A stretch of DNA of 64,000 nucleotides from Dichetophora obliterata (taxonomy: Eukaryota; Arthropoda; Insecta; Diptera; Sciomyzidae): positions 215,388,896 through 215,452,895 of the forward strand of contig OY986438.1 of NCBI GenBank assembly GCA_963920525.1. The letters are read 5' to 3'. How positions within the stretch are numbered: the stretch's first letter is position 1; the number at the start of each line of letters is the position of its first letter. Of this stretch, positions 32,121-45,018 are shown piece after piece. A model generated the notes under the pieces. That model made no database searches. It was not told the origin of the DNA and saw only the letters and a program-made list of their open reading frames with translations. A program made the translations under genes and the position numbers.

Positions 32121-35100
32121 GGATTATAGTATGTCATAGAAAATATCTTCGGTGCAAGCACAAAACATAGTAAACGCCATTTCTAGGATTTTCACTTTAT
32201 GATAAAACTTAAATATGCATTTTTTGATCTATCTAAAACAGTCACCCTCTAATCTTTACGATGTGTAGTTTGTGAGATATTGTACTGTTTTGAGATATTT
32301 TTATTTTCAAAAAGGTTTACAAAACAAAGTAAGTAATTTGATACTTGAAAAACACAATATTTTGCAATAATTGTGGGAGTGACTCCCGAATTTAGAGCAT
32401 TTTTGATACTTGTTAGCATTTAAAGTATATTGGCTTAGACAATAATTGCAAAGGGCAAGACAAAAAACACAAAAACTCCGTTTTCTCAAAACTATGACAA
32501 TTTAGATACGATGTTTTGACTTTGAGTTACATTGACTCAACATTAACGAGTTCAATGAGCTACGTCTATACTTGGTAATATTAACTTAAATTGGTTAATA
32601 TGCAGTCAATATTGTTAGCCGCATATCCAGGCGGAGAAGGAAGTTATTTGGGTTGAAACCCTCCCAGATGCTGACCAGATTTGGTTCTAACAATTCAATT
32701 TAGGAATAACTATGCTTTTGTACTAAAAGATTGAAAAAATAGTACATTAAACATTAAAGTACATTTAACATTATATTAAAAAGTGTAAAAAATTCTATAT
32801 TATAAAAATATTATCAGTGTATATATTATTTGAGCGGCAAATTACGTCAAATTTTGGCATTAGCTCAAGTTTAGGAGTTATAAACTTAGAAGGAAAAGTC
32901 TTCTTAGTTATCTTCTAAGAAATCTCTATATTTTTAATGTAATCACCGATATTTATCATTTTAATTGCTTAAATCGGTATAATTTCTACTTCTAAAGACA
33001 TCGGCCTTCTAAGTTTAAAATATTACAAAAATTGTGCATTGAAATTTTTAACATCTTTTATATTTTTAAAGCTTAAAAACATTACTTTTATAATTCTCAA
33101 AAAAGATATAATTTTAAAACATAAATAAACAAATTTAAATGCATAGAAAATATTATATTTTTTTTTAATTTAGATTTACATTTTTAGCTGTATGTAAAAC
33201 AATTATATTATATATTAATATATCTGACTGTTCTCAACTTTTAAAACTTCTACAAGAGGAAAGGAGGAAATAAAGCAGAATAAATCATTTCAATTTTTTA
33301 ACTAATATCATCACACAAGCAGATTTTTCCATAACTATCTTCTTATCTTTTATGATTACCGCCATCATTTTGCAACTATTGAAGTTTTAAATATTAAAGC
33401 GCTAATCCGTATAAAAATAAACTAAATCGAATGAAAATATTTCTTACATCTGATATAAATTGATATCATTAAATACCAAAACCTTCATAAGATTCTGTGT
33501 ATTCAAAAATATTTGATATAAACTCTATATAAGTAGTTAAACCTAATACAATACTTTACAAACCTAAAACAAACCTAATACTTTACAAACCTAATACAAA
33601 ACGAGTTATTGACTTGAGATTTATTTTCTCGGCATTTATTTCTGACACATTATTTTCATTTAAAGGAAAGGAAAAATGTAAAAAAAAATCACATCTACTT
33701 CAGCAGAAAATTTTGAATGTATAAATTTTTATTACTATAAAGTTTAAGAAAAAAATTGCATGGATTTAAAAATATCAGTGAGCCAATTAAGTTAGTTGGT
33801 AAAAGTAAAATATTTAAGATGAGAATTATAAAAATATTCTTATCAGATAAAAGGAAATTGCAATAAAATTTTTTAGTATTTTCTTTATGATTTATGGAAA
33901 AGAATTAATGTTCGTCGTAACTTGCAAGGGAGTTAAACATAATTTATATCGAAAAGAGCTAAACTTGAAAAAAGTAACTATAAAATGGTTTTATTTTTAA
34001 TGATTAAAATTAAAAAAACAGCAATCAAACAGCAATAAATAACTTTCCATTTATTACCACTTTCGTTCCTATCAATTAAGCATGCTTTGTGTTTTTATAA
34101 AGACTTTCATAAAGAAATAAAAACTGCTGTTAAGAACAAACCGATCCAAATGATTGAATATGCGGCCATAAAAAGTATTACTAAATAAGTTAAGATATAA
34201 GGAGAACAGACTCTGGGATAAGTTTACATACTATATACCCAAATTTGACCGGTTTTATCTGTATCGGTTGAAATCTATGAAAAGTTAACAAAATTATGAC
34301 CTTTATTAAGGGGAGTACCAAAATTTTTACCTTTTTATAAAAAAATTTATAGGCACCATGACTTTAATATAAAAGTTGTAAATGGGAAGGAATTATAATA
34401 CTGTAACTTTCGTGGTTAAAACGAGATGAAACGCCAATGTTAAGCTTATAAAATACTTTCGTTTATACATTAACGAATTTATGTAAATTATTTTTTATTG
34501 TGTGGTTTTTATTTTGTCATAGCAAAATAAGAATTAATAAGCATTGTTTTACTTGAGTCAATTTGACAGTTAATTTTATGTTCATACAAAACGTGAGTTG
34601 GGTATAAACATAAATTTATTGGGGGAGAGCAGATATTTTATAGGCTTTGCAGATAACATAGCAAACTTTTGTACAAGCTTTTTAGTAAACTCCACTTACG
34701 CAACGAAAAAAATAAATAGTTTTCTCCCAAATATAATAATTTTTTCAAAGCATATTGACCTCAGTTCCCCAAAGTCCTATATTGCTAGTTAAAATTAATA
34801 GTTAATTGTGAACATAAGCCTATGAGTCATATAAAAAATTCCTATTTTCTTATGATTTTGTTGAAAAAATCATGAGATATAAAAGCTTATATTAATAAGC
34901 AGTTACTTTTTTTTGCACGAGATGTGTCGTATCATGCACTTTTTTTTTTTGCTAGAAATAAATCTTTTATCGCAAAATCGCAAAAAAATGTAGGGCCAAA
35001 AAAGAACTGTGCTCTATTACCGAATAGTTCCTACTATTGTCAGGGACGGCCAATAACTTCCTTAAATTAACAGGCATGATTATTTACCCTGTCAATAATT

Positions 35101-35690
35101 GCACTATGCGTGGCCAATTATAGTTCCAAGCTATTAATGTTTGTCAGTTAGATTTTAACTAGCCTATAGCACTGTAGGTAAATTTAAAACTTTTGAAAAG
35201 ACACAAAAAACGCCGAGACACGCAAACTTTATTTTCGGTTGTAGAGTTTTGTAGCATACTCAGTTTTTCCAATTCAGATCAAAATATCGAGATGTTCAGA
35301 TTTTTGATATTTGACCTTCATTTGACCTTAATTTAAAAAGAATTTTTATAGTTTTTTAATAATTCCTTTTTAATGTCTTTTCAAAAATACCTCCAACGTG
35401 AAAATCTAGTAAGCCTTGTTGAATCTATGATTTTTCAAAAGCTAGGCTACTCCGCTCTTTCTTCCATTTGACCATTGAATATTGAGCGTAAAAACTTTTA
35501 AAAAAAATTTCAACATTTTTAATTCAAATTTGTGTTTTTTTTTTAATAAGTGGATTGAACTCTGAAAGTTTAAACAAAATCGAAGGCGGTAAGGCCAATA
35601 AATCAATAGGCCAATAGTTACATGTTTTAGGAGTGCCAATAACACTGTCCGCTTTTTGTACCCTTTTTTATGTGTTTTTGATAATTTAAA
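32121..35690. other. AT-rich spacer, no gene recognised
   Basis: About 3.6 kb, strongly AT-rich. A short imperfect tandem of AAACCTAATAC/ACTTTACAAACCTAATAC lies at 33539-33601. No ORF longer than about 70 codons has recognisable content and no element ends were found. Confidence 0.35.
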
Positions 35691-36260
35691 CGTTTTTCAC
35701 TTAATTTTGGTATGAGAAATCTTGTGGTGACATTTGATTTACCAATTTACCGAACATTTTAGAATTAGAATATAATCAAAAATTACTCAAGATATGGACT
35801 CATTTTCATGTTGATAACTCTTGAGCCATTAGGATTCTCATATTGATTTTTTTCAGCAAAGTTTCCATTCGCTTCCAGTGGTTCTTATCGCGTGAGTCTT
35901 ACAAAAAGTGTAACTTAAAGTCAGCATAGTTTGCAACGAAAAATTAGATCAACATAGCGTATGAGTAACATTAATTGTTTTGAGGCGTTAAAGCCGGCAA
36001 GACATATGTGGCTTGTCAAAGGTTTAAAGACAGTTTTAAACGTTTTTTTCATATATATTTGTTCAGCAAAGCTGTTGGCCAGAATAATAGGAATAACTTT
36101 GGTAAATAAACAAAAGTTAAGTTCTTTTTGGTTCACGAGTTATCAACATGATAATAAATACTACCTTGAGTAATTTAAAAAAAATAGCTCTTAAGTTTCG
36201 TTAAAGTGGAAAAACGGATGTCACCACAAGATTTATCATATTAAAATTTAGTGAAAAATG
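35691..36260. repeat. Imperfect inverted repeat, about 570 bp (decayed foldback or MITE)
   Basis: The left end CGTTTTTCACTTAATTTTGG, followed by AAATCTTGTGGTGACAT, is mirrored at the right as ATGTCACCACAAGATTTATC to GTGAAAAATG. A second inner pair, CATGTTGATAACTC and GAGTTATCAACATG, lies in the same order. No target duplication or ORF is convincing. Confidence 0.65.
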
Positions 36261-37498
36261 TTATAATTATTAAATACAGATTTTCGTACCACATAGAGCC
36301 ATAGTACCAACAAGGCTAAATACTATATTCTTCTATATTAGTTAAATACTCTCAAGCTGCAAACTAAGTCATTCTTTTAAGGCGGTTTCACTGAAACCTT
36401 CAAGAAGTTTGCAAGTTTTTTTTATATGAAGTTTTTGCGCCTTATCTCTCTCTACACTCAATGAGAGAGTTCTAAAAACTTGCTGCACGCTCTTTGACTT
36501 GATTTAAATAATTTAAATTTTTGCAGAAAACTTGCGAAAATTATGAATGAAATCCGCTTTAGAAAAGTCGTTCAAACTTCAGAAATGTTTTATGGGGCCA
36601 ATTAAATCTATTGCCCTTATCACAGAATATATATCCTAATGGCTCAAAGCTTTTTCATTAAAACGTATGCTAATAAAACATTTTGCAACCGCACGAGCAC
36701 AAATTAAAAGCACGAATATAGGCAAAATATTTCAAACAATTGATTGAAGGCCATAAAAAATTTATCTCTATCGTATTACAGACGTGTTACAGAATATTTC
36801 TAAAGTACTTTAGCATGCTTGCGACTTATCAGTTTAATAATCGCTAAAAAAGTCGATGAAGTCACTGTTGCTGCAGCTTAATCTTTGACCTTAAAATCTT
36901 ATAAAATAAATCTGCTGGAGAGGCTCTCACAAAACTGTTTTGATTGATAAAACACCGGCTTTAGCTTGAACTAGAACGTTTCTTGCTTTGGCTAAAAATG
37001 AAGACGTCGTCGACCTAAATGTAAATAACGCTGTAATTTAATAACAAAATGTTAATAAAATTACTTAAAATCGAATTGATGTAATTTTATTGGCACTAAA
37101 CACAGCACAATGTTTAATTCAATAACTTAAAATATTATTTGTTTGTCTGTTCTTCATCTGTAAAATGGCTAATTTTGACAGTTGTGATCACTTTTAAAGA
37201 GAGCACATTCAACCCTAACTCTTATGTTTAAGGCAGGCCGGTGATCTAGCGCTCAAAATTTCAAGATTATCTTAGAATTTTTTTTAAAGGTTAAAATATT
37301 GAACAATATTTAAACTTCTAAGATATTCATCAGAAGTCATCACAAAAGAATGTATTTTTTAATTTAAAAAATTGTTGATCATGTTCAAAATGACGCTCAA
37401 TGAGACCCTCTCAAAGAAAAAGGGCCTGGGTGGTGTTGTAAATGTTGACTCTTCTATTAATCTGAAAAACAAACACCAAGAATATTATTAATCACTAT
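36261..37498. other. Spacer, no gene recognised
   Basis: AT-rich; no element ends or coding content recognised. Confidence 0.35.
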
Positions 37499-37653
37499 GA
37501 GTGCAGCTATGTCTGGAACTAGAAAAAAAAAAATACTGACAATTGACAGAATGACGCGCTTTCGAAATTTAATTCTAAGAACAGCTTGTTTTTTACCGCT
37601 TTTTCGATGTTTTTGAAATAAAAATTTGATTCTAGTTCCAGCGATAGCCACTG
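37499..37653. mobile_element. Short 155-bp inverted-repeat MITE
   Basis: The left end GAGTGCAGCTATGTCTGGAA and the right end, inverse CAGTGGCTATCGCTGGAACT, match over about 22 bases. No clear 8-bp duplication remains. It is hAT-like by its CAGTG start. Confidence 0.5.
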
Positions 37654-39538
37654 ATGTGAATACTATATTAAAACTTCAGATGACTCGGCGGAACATTTTT
37701 TTTTTTCTACACACCACGCCGTAAAAGTAGTTTCGTGATAAATGAGTATAAAGATAATGAATGCAAATGAAACACTGAGGCTCCACACCTACTAAAACGG
37801 AATCCTTCCTTCAAAAAATTTAACACTATATTTTCAAAAGACTAGACTTTTGAAAGATTAAAAAAATCTACTTCATAAATATTCTACCCCACCCGTCTGC
37901 CTTAAGACCCCTCTTCCACACGGCAAGTTTTTTGCCCGCAAGTCAAGAATACAAAAGAAAGAACAGCGGAGCATCAAAAAAGAATAGCACAGAAAAAAAC
38001 TTTGCGGTACAAACTTGTCTGTACCATCGACTTGCTGGCCATTCGAGAGTAAAAGACAAAAATTCTTCTTCGTTCTTTCACCTCTATTAATTATACCATA
38101 GCTCAGCATTTATCACCACAATTTTGAAAACAGAAAGAGTTAAACAATAATAGTTCTTATCTCTAAAAGTTCTCAATAGTAGTGTTACCAAGAGCGTCCG
38201 CATGGGGTCAGAGGAGGACACTTGCAACCCCCCCTGGGCAGTGAAATTTTTTATATGTTCATTATGCATGTTAATATATTTAGAAGAGCATACCAAAATA
38301 CTTTTTTTAGTTAAATTTATAGATTAAGCTGAGCGAAGCAGACACGTTTCAATAAGTATTCTAATTGTCCTAAAATCTTGTTGTTATTTGTTTTTTTACA
38401 TATTTATGGCAAACTTCCGCATTGCATGTGCTTTCTGCAAGTTTTGACATTAAGTTTAACAAAAGATGTATGTATCTTTATCTTAAATTGAATTTTAATA
38501 GGTTTATGTATGTTAAGCGTACCAGGACAATCGTAAAGAGTACAAAACCCTGTTTGTCAACAAATTTTTGAACAAATTTACTTCCAACCAAAGAAGATTG
38601 GCTTTTTAATATTTCCCTGAATAAAAGTTATTATTATTAATAAAATTCCTAACTAATTTAAGCTGTGCTTGAAAAATTAATGAAATTTATATTTTTTATG
38701 TTTTATAGCTAGATATGAACCTATTAATGCATATATTTATTTATACGTTTTTAATTAAAGAAACAAAAGAAATTGTTTAAATCATTCATATAATAGGTAT
38801 GCTTCCATACTCGATTGTAGTAACTTGCAAGCTGTTAGAACTGACGCATGTTGGAAAAAGAAATAAATGGATTGGTGTCAATGTGGTGTGAGACCCGATC
38901 AAAAATATCTCCTTTGGCATGCGGTTCATGAAAGGCAGACCAAAATGCTGGAACATGAAATATATCGGGACTTTAACATTTGAAAAGTTAACCTTTTCAA
39001 TGGATAGCCTAAACTAAGAACAAAATAATTTTTTGAGGCAATATTCCTATCATTTAGGTCCTAAAGAGATGAAAAAAACATAACTTTGATTTTTACCTGC
39101 GCTACTTACGTTGTTCAAGCTTGTAAAAAGAAAAAATTGTTTTGCTCCTGTTCGGCAAAAAATATTTTTTTTTGTAGTCTCTTGAAGGTTTTTCAAAACT
39201 TTGGATCCGTGTTTTTAAGCCCTCTTAATATTTTTATCATTTAAACCATAAAAAGATAAAAAAAATTTTTTTGATTGATTTTATTCTTATAAAATAGGCC
39301 AACAAAATTTTTTTGCTTTTTTTCGGCACAAAATCGAAAGTACAACTGGCTTTAATGTTAATTAATTTCTCTAAATTTCATTTTCTCATGTTGGTTCATC
39401 TTTTTTTCATAGAACATAAATGATTTGATTTTAAAAAAAGTGTTGCAAAATTAATATAAAAATTACTTCCCGACGTGTCTAATATATTGGGCAAATCCAC
39501 TGAAAGGGTTTATTAGATTGAATTCCTTAAAACCTGCA
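37654..39538. other. Spacer, no gene recognised
   Basis: AT-rich. Near 38192 AGCGTCCGCATGGGGTC resembles, inverted, the block TTGCGGACGCCCATG at 44632-44646, perhaps ends of one decayed element, but internal similarity was not convincing. Confidence 0.3.
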
Positions 39539-39546
39539 TATATAAA
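39539..39546 (+). promoter_or_regulatory. Possible TATA box for the small ORF 39598-39729
   Basis: TATATAAA at 39539-39546, with an initiator-like TCATTT at 39577-39582. The spacing of about 40 bases is longer than the canonical 30, so support is limited. Confidence 0.25.
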
Positions 39547-39597
39547 CATTCTTAATAATGCATAAATTAAGTTTCCTCATTTTAGTTTGTACGAGTC

Positions 39598-39729
39598 ATG
39601 AATATTTTGCTATTTAGTGTTGCACTCTTAAGTCTTTTTGCCTCATATCACAAAAACAAAAATAGTTACCAGATGGCAAAATATTTTAAAGTTAACAGTC
39701 GGAAAGTATCTGGATACGACACCAGATAA
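39598..39729 (+). CDS. Possible small secreted peptide (43 codons), unrecognised
   Basis: ATG 39598 opens 43 codons. Residues 1-15 (MNILLFSVALLSLFA) look like a signal peptide: short N-region, a run of nine to ten hydrophobic residues, then small residues A and S at a plausible cleavage point. The remaining about 28 residues are basic and tyrosine-rich (YHKNKNSYQMAKYFK). A weak TATA box lies upstream and AATAAA at 39986-39991 downstream. An alternative spliced form, GT at 39706 to AG at 39783, would change only the last few residues. No family recognised. Chance ORFs of this size are common in AT-rich DNA, so confidence is low. Confidence 0.25.
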   Translation: MNILLFSVALLSLFASYHKNKNSYQMAKYFKVNSRKVSGYDTR

Positions 39730-40839
39730 AACGAAACTGTGAGCACCCTATTTATGTTCTTGCCTAACCTGAACATATTCTAGAATGTTTCAAAGGCATA
39801 AACGCATTCTTGAAAAAAAATTGGGCATCCCTAGGATATAGCAGAAATCGGAAATTTCTCCGAAAAATGCGCTTACATACAAATGTAGGTCTGATAATTT
39901 CTTATCGTATATTTAGTATAAAAATATTGTTTAAATAGGGACATTTTTTTATTCTTGGAAAGGTTCCAAACTTGGGCTCAATATTAATAAATGAAATTTC
40001 ATTTCAGCATTTTAGGATGAAGGAAACCTCACATTATCTTATATATATAACGCAAACGCAAATTTTGTCCGTCGTAAGGCTTTGTAAGTACAAGTCCAAT
40101 CTTAATAAATTTAATATGGTTTGGTAGGTTTAGACCTTTAGATGTTCAAACTGAACTTTTTATTGCTAAAAAAATTTATATTTTTTAAGTTATAGTGAGT
40201 TGAAGTTTGCATATAATTGTTGTTGTTATGTTGCTTTTTCTCATCTTAATTTCAGCATATGCCTACAAATATGTGAGGTATTTAGCGCCAAGAAAGGATA
40301 ATAGATATGAAACTGTAATACTGACGAATACCCTTTTATAATTTCACAGCTTAAACTATGAATTGATGTATGGGTACTTCCGCCAAAATGTCTATCACGA
40401 CTGAAAAATTATATGTTACTTAAAGTTCGTTTAAACCTCCATAATATAGAAAAAATTTTTAAATTTATATTGTGAGATTACTGAGAGCTGATCTTGAATT
40501 TAAAAAAAATGGCAGCAAACATGAAAAATGGCAACAAAAGTTAAAAAAAGGTGACAAAAATTGAAAAAGTTTAACAAAAGTTGAAATTTTGTAAGTATAA
40601 TAAAAACTCGTGTAATACAAAGTTTAAAAAAAATTTTAAATCAGTTTTCGCTTGTAACGGTCCTGAATTATACTTTACTGAATTACACTTTACCTTACCT
40701 GAATTACCTTTAATTACACTTCTAGTTGAATTAAATAAATAAAACTATAAAATCTTAGCACTTTTTTGAAGGAAAAATATGTCACATAACGTATATCACG
40801 TAAAGTATCTATGGTTTATATGACTATGGTTTATATAAA
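39730..40839. other. Spacer, no gene recognised
   Basis: AT-rich, with a possible AATAAA at 39986. No other feature recognised. Confidence 0.3.
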
Positions 40840-40852
40840 AATAATAAAAAAT

Positions 40853-43635
40853 TATGTTGACTTTATATGATTTAAATACAAATTCTAAATGTTTGATAGT
40901 TTAAATCATACTTGATTTTAAATACAAATTCTAGTTGTTTGATAGTTTAAAATCGTTTATTGAGCTTAAGGTCAAAGTTAGAACAATTAATTGTTCTAAC
41001 GAATTTTTCCAAAGAAACAACAACAACAACAAAGTTTTTTTCAATATGAAAAGGGTATGCACGGGTATCACAAAGATTTCTGATGACGCTTTTAGCAGAG
41101 TAGAAATTGCAATCAGATCAGCTAGTGATTTTTTCCTTTTCATATTGAAAAAAACTTTGTTGTTGTTGTTGTTTCTTTGGAAAAATTCGTTAGAACAATT
41201 AATTGTTCTAACTTTGACCTTAAGCTCAATAAACGATTTTAAACTATCAAACAACTAGAATTTGTATTTAAAATCAAGTATGATTTAAACTATCAAACAT
41301 TTAGAATTTGTATTTAAATCATATAAAGTCAACATAATTAATATAGAGGTCATTTAGAAAAAACTTTAATCAAATGGTAGAGCTCGACCAAACGGAAACA
41401 GCTGAAAACAAAATCAGCAAAAATTCTAAAAACAACTTCAGTAAACATGCTTTGTTAGTGCAGACTTCCAGCAGGCTGTTGGACTACATATAATAACATA
41501 AGCATAGAAACTAAAGTAAAACAGAAATACAACAACAAATGTGACATTATGAAATGGAGGAAAAACTGAGAAATTGACGCTTCAAATCTCATCGCCCCGA
41601 TGGTGCAGTGCGTTAGCGCGCGCTTGCACGGGTATCACAAAGATTTCTGATGACGCTTTTAGCAGAGTAGAAATTGCAATCAGATCAGCTAGTGATTTTT
41701 TCCTTTTCATATTGAAAAAAACTTTGTTGTTGTTGTTGTTTCTTTGGAAAAATTCGTTAGAACAATTAATTGTTCTAACTTTGACCTTAAGCTCAATAAA
41801 CGATTTTAAACTATCAAACAACTAGAATTTGTATTTAAAATCAAGTATGATTTAAACTATCAAACATTTAGAATTTGTATTTAAATCATATAAAGTCAAC
41901 ATAATTAATATAGAGGTCATTTAGAAAAAACTTTAATCAAATGGTAGAGCTCGACCAAACGGAAACAGCTGAAAACAAAATCAGCAAAAATTCTAAAAAC
42001 AACTTCAGTAAACATGCTTTGTTAGTGCAGACTTCCAGCAGGCTGTTGGACTACATATAATAACATAAGCATAGAAACTAAAGTAAAACAGAAATACAAC
42101 AACAAATGTGACATTATGAAATGGAGGAAAAACTGAGAAATTGACGCTTCAAATCTCATCGCCCCGATGGTGCAGTGCGTTAGCGCGCGCTTGCACGGGT
42201 ATCACAAAGATTTCTGATGACGCTTTTAGCAGAGTAGAAATTGCAATCAGATCAGCTAGTGATTTTTTCCTTTTCATATTGAAAAAAACTTTGTTGTTGT
42301 TGTTGTTTCTTTGGAAAAATTCGTTAGAACAATTAATTGTTCTAACTTTGACCTTAAGCTCAATAAACGATTTTAAACTATCAAACAACTAGAATTTGTA
42401 TTTAAAATCAAGTATGATTTAAACTATCAAACATTTAGAATTTGTATTTAAATCATATAAAGTCAACATAATTAATATAGAGGTCATTTAGAAAAAACTT
42501 TAATCAAATGGTAGAGCTCGACCAAACGGAAACAGCTGAAAACAAAATCAGCAAAAATTCTAAAAACAACTTCAGTAAACATGCTTTGTTAGTGCAGACT
42601 TCCAGCAGGCTGTTGGACTACATATAATAACATAAGCATAGAAACTAAAGTAAAACAGAAATACAACAACAAATGTGACATTATGAAATGGAGGAAAAAC
42701 TGAGAAATTGACGCTTCAAATCTCATCGCCCCGATGGTGCAGTGCGTTAGCGCGCGCTTGCACGGGTATCACAAAGATTTCTGATGACGCTTTTAGCAGA
42801 GTAGAAATTGCAATCAGATCAGCTAGTGATTTTTTCCTTTTCATATTGAAAAAAACTTTGTTGTTGTTGTTGTTTCTTTGGAAAAATTCGTTAGAACAAT
42901 TAATTGTTCTAACTTTGACCTTAAGCTCAATAAACGATTTTAAACTATCAAACAACTAGAATTTGTATTTAAAATCAAGTATGATTTAAACTATCAAACA
43001 TTTAGAATTTGTATTTAAATCATATAAAGTCAACATAATTAATATAGAGGTCATTTAGAAAAAACTTTAATCAAATGGTAGAGCTCGACCAAACGGAAAC
43101 AGCTGAAAACAAAATCAGCAAAAATTCTAAAAACAACTTCAGTAAACATGCTTTGTTAGTGCAGACTTCCAGCAGGCTGTTGGACTACATATAATAACAT
43201 AAGCATAGAAACTAAAGTAAAACAGAAATACAACAACAAATGTGACATTATGAAATGGAGGAAAAACTGAGAAATTGACGCTTCAAATCTCATCGCCCCG
43301 ATGGTGCAGTGCGTTAGCGCGCGCTTGCACGGGTATCACAAAGATTTCTGATGACGCTTTTAGCAGAGTAGAAATTGCAATCAGATCAGCTAGTGATTTT
43401 TTCCTTTTCATATTGAAAAAAACTTTGTTGTTGTTGTTGTTTCTTTGGAAAAATTCGTTAGAACAATTAATTGTTCTAACTTTGACCTTAAGCTCAATAA
43501 ACGATTTTAAACTATCAAACAACTAGAATTTGTATTTAAAATCAAGTATGATTTAAACTATCAAACATTTAGAATTTGTATTTAAATCATATAAAGTCAA
43601 CATAATTAATATAGAGGTCATTTAGAAAAAACTTT
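40853..43635. mobile_element. Composite foldback plus tandem-unit element between 13-bp direct repeats
   Basis: AATAATAAAAAAT occurs at 40840-40852 and 43636-43648, exactly bounding the structure. The left part is a perfect-looking inverted repeat: arm 40850-41054, loop 41055-41134, arm 41135-41339, with AGAACAATTAATTGTTCT inside each arm and (CAA)n/(TTG)n near the loop. The loop, right arm and a following spacer are then repeated in tandem to 43637. No transposase or RT is present. The 13-bp direct repeats suggest insertion of the whole unit, but they are A/T-only, so coincidence is possible. Confidence 0.65.
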
Positions 43636-43637
43636 AA
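41058..43637 (+). repeat. Tandem array, 567-bp unit, four full copies plus 312 bp
   Basis: Units start at 41058, 41625, 42192 and 42759, with a partial one at 43326-43637. From 41625 onward the copies look identical by eye; the first differs only at its 5' junction (GGGTATGCACGGG against GCGCGCTTGCACGGG). Each unit carries a loop (GGTATCACAAAGATTTCTG), the right foldback arm, a spacer with GAGCTCGACCAAACGG, and a tRNA-like block. ORFs of 79-83 codons run on both strands of each unit but reflect the lack of stops, not genes. Confidence 0.92.
41594..41623 (+). other. tRNA-like 5' half (A-box region), repeated in each 567-bp unit
   Basis: GCCCCGATGGTGCAGTGCGT, followed by TAGCGCGCGC, resembles the acceptor strand, D-arm and A box of an isoleucine-type tRNA. 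No B box or 3' half follows, so this is a tRNA fragment or the head of a tRNA-derived SINE. Further copies lie at 42161, 42728 and 43295. Confidence 0.45.
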
Positions 43638-43648
43638 TAATAAAAAAT

Positions 43649-44646
43649 GTTTTTCAACGAAACAATTATGAATATGTAGCAACATTATTCCAAATAATAT
43701 TAAAAATCTTTCAGAAAAAACTTGTGCACACTTCGCAAATTTTTTCGTTTATATCGATTCAGATAAAAACCATTTCTATTTTATGTCACGTAACGTATCG
43801 TTTTTGATGGCTTCTATCTGAGAGCTGAACTTTTGACAACTCTTAGCTTTTACACCTTGTATAATGCGCTTAGTAAACTTTTTGAAAATCAAAATAAGAA
43901 AACTGTAAGTTTAAGTTTTCTTTGTTTTTCCCCTCATTAAAGTCATGCGACTGTCATGTGCGTAGCCTACGGAAATGCCCATATTCAATATCAAAGTGAT
44001 ACTGGAATGATTTCTTACAGTTGAAAAAAGATTTCTAAACTGTTGGTCGGAAAATTTTTTATATTTTTAAAAATTTACACTTAAATTTAATTTGAAATTG
44101 TAAATTGGTAATGAAACATTTTTGATCAAGCATTTTTCAACTAGAAATCAAGAAATATTCTTACTCCTGTAGATTTAAAATAAATTTGGGTATGAATTTG
44201 AATATTCTAACATTATATCGTCGTTGCGCGTGCATTGCACTGCGTATATTGCAAAAAGGCCAAAATTAATTTCATTTCAATTTTGATCAGTTGAAAATCT
44301 ATTCAATAGCTTAAAATAAAATCTAGGTATGTTTGATTTTTGACGTTTTCACACCACACGGGCTTACTAGTTTACATTATTAAACAAATAAGAGTATTTG
44401 ATTTTGCAAAAAAAGTACTGAAAAGTATTAAATGACAAAAAATAAATTAAAATAAAATTTGAAAATATATCTTTAAAATACATTGGATTTTCTTATGTGT
44501 AAAAACGTAGTGTGAGCACCATGTTAACAAAATTAGTACCAAAAATCTCAGAAAATAGATTTATATATTTTACATTTTCTTAGTGAGCATTATAGACTCA
44601 TTTCATGCCTTTGACCCTCCGAAGAAAAAATCTTGCGGACGCCCAT
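43649..44646. other. Spacer, no gene recognised
   Basis: AT-rich, ending in TTGCGGACGCCCATG next to the hAT relic. No coding content recognised. Confidence 0.35.
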
Positions 44647-45018
44647 GAGTGTTGCCATTAAAAAAAAAATGTTCATATCGTTACTTTTGCACTCAGCTCG
44701 TCAGATTCTCGTTTGATTTGTGAAACTCTGAAAATCAACAGCAACGTTGATTTTGCTTTGAGTAAATTCACGAAAAATGTTGTTTATTTTTGGCCAGCAA
44801 AAATTATCAAAACATAAAATGTCAGTAAAAAAAGATTATATGCATATGGAAAAAATATTATTTTTAAGCCATAAATACATTGATTATTAAAGAAAACTAC
44901 GCGAAATCGGACATCAGATAGATACGATTAAATAAAAAAATGTATGCCAAATCGGATAATCGGATTTAAGACTGAAAATCGTAACAAATCCAATATATCG
45001 GACCATATGGCAGCACTG
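44647..45018. mobile_element. hAT-type relic, 372 bp, same family as 9426-11087
   Basis: The left end GAGTGTTGCCATTAAAA (first base changed from C) and the right end, inverse CAGTGCTGCCATATGGTCC, match the larger element, as do subterminal ACTTTTGCACTCAGCTCGTC and GTGAAACTCTGAAAA on the left and CCAATATATCGGACCATATG on the right. The flanking 8 bp do not match, so the copy is old. It ends 188 bp before the second AANAT-like start codon. Confidence 0.8.

Noticed and set aside
41640..41680. Hammerhead-ribozyme-like core CTGATGA followed by GAAA in each 567-bp unit
   Set aside because: The sequence between the two motifs does not form a proper stem II and extra bases precede GAAA; no stem III partner was found.
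41574..43526. Repeated 79-83 codon ORFs on both strands of the array
   Set aside because: They are open on both strands at the same place because the inverted arms lack stops, and they show no domain or codon bias.
40853..43635. CRISPR-like array
   Set aside because: The 567-bp units are contiguous and identical, without short repeats separated by unique spacers, in a eukaryotic genome.
38192..44646. A 6.4-kb element with GCGTCCGCA-type ends
   Set aside because: Only about 9-12 end bases match well; internal flanks and duplications do not, so it is not called.
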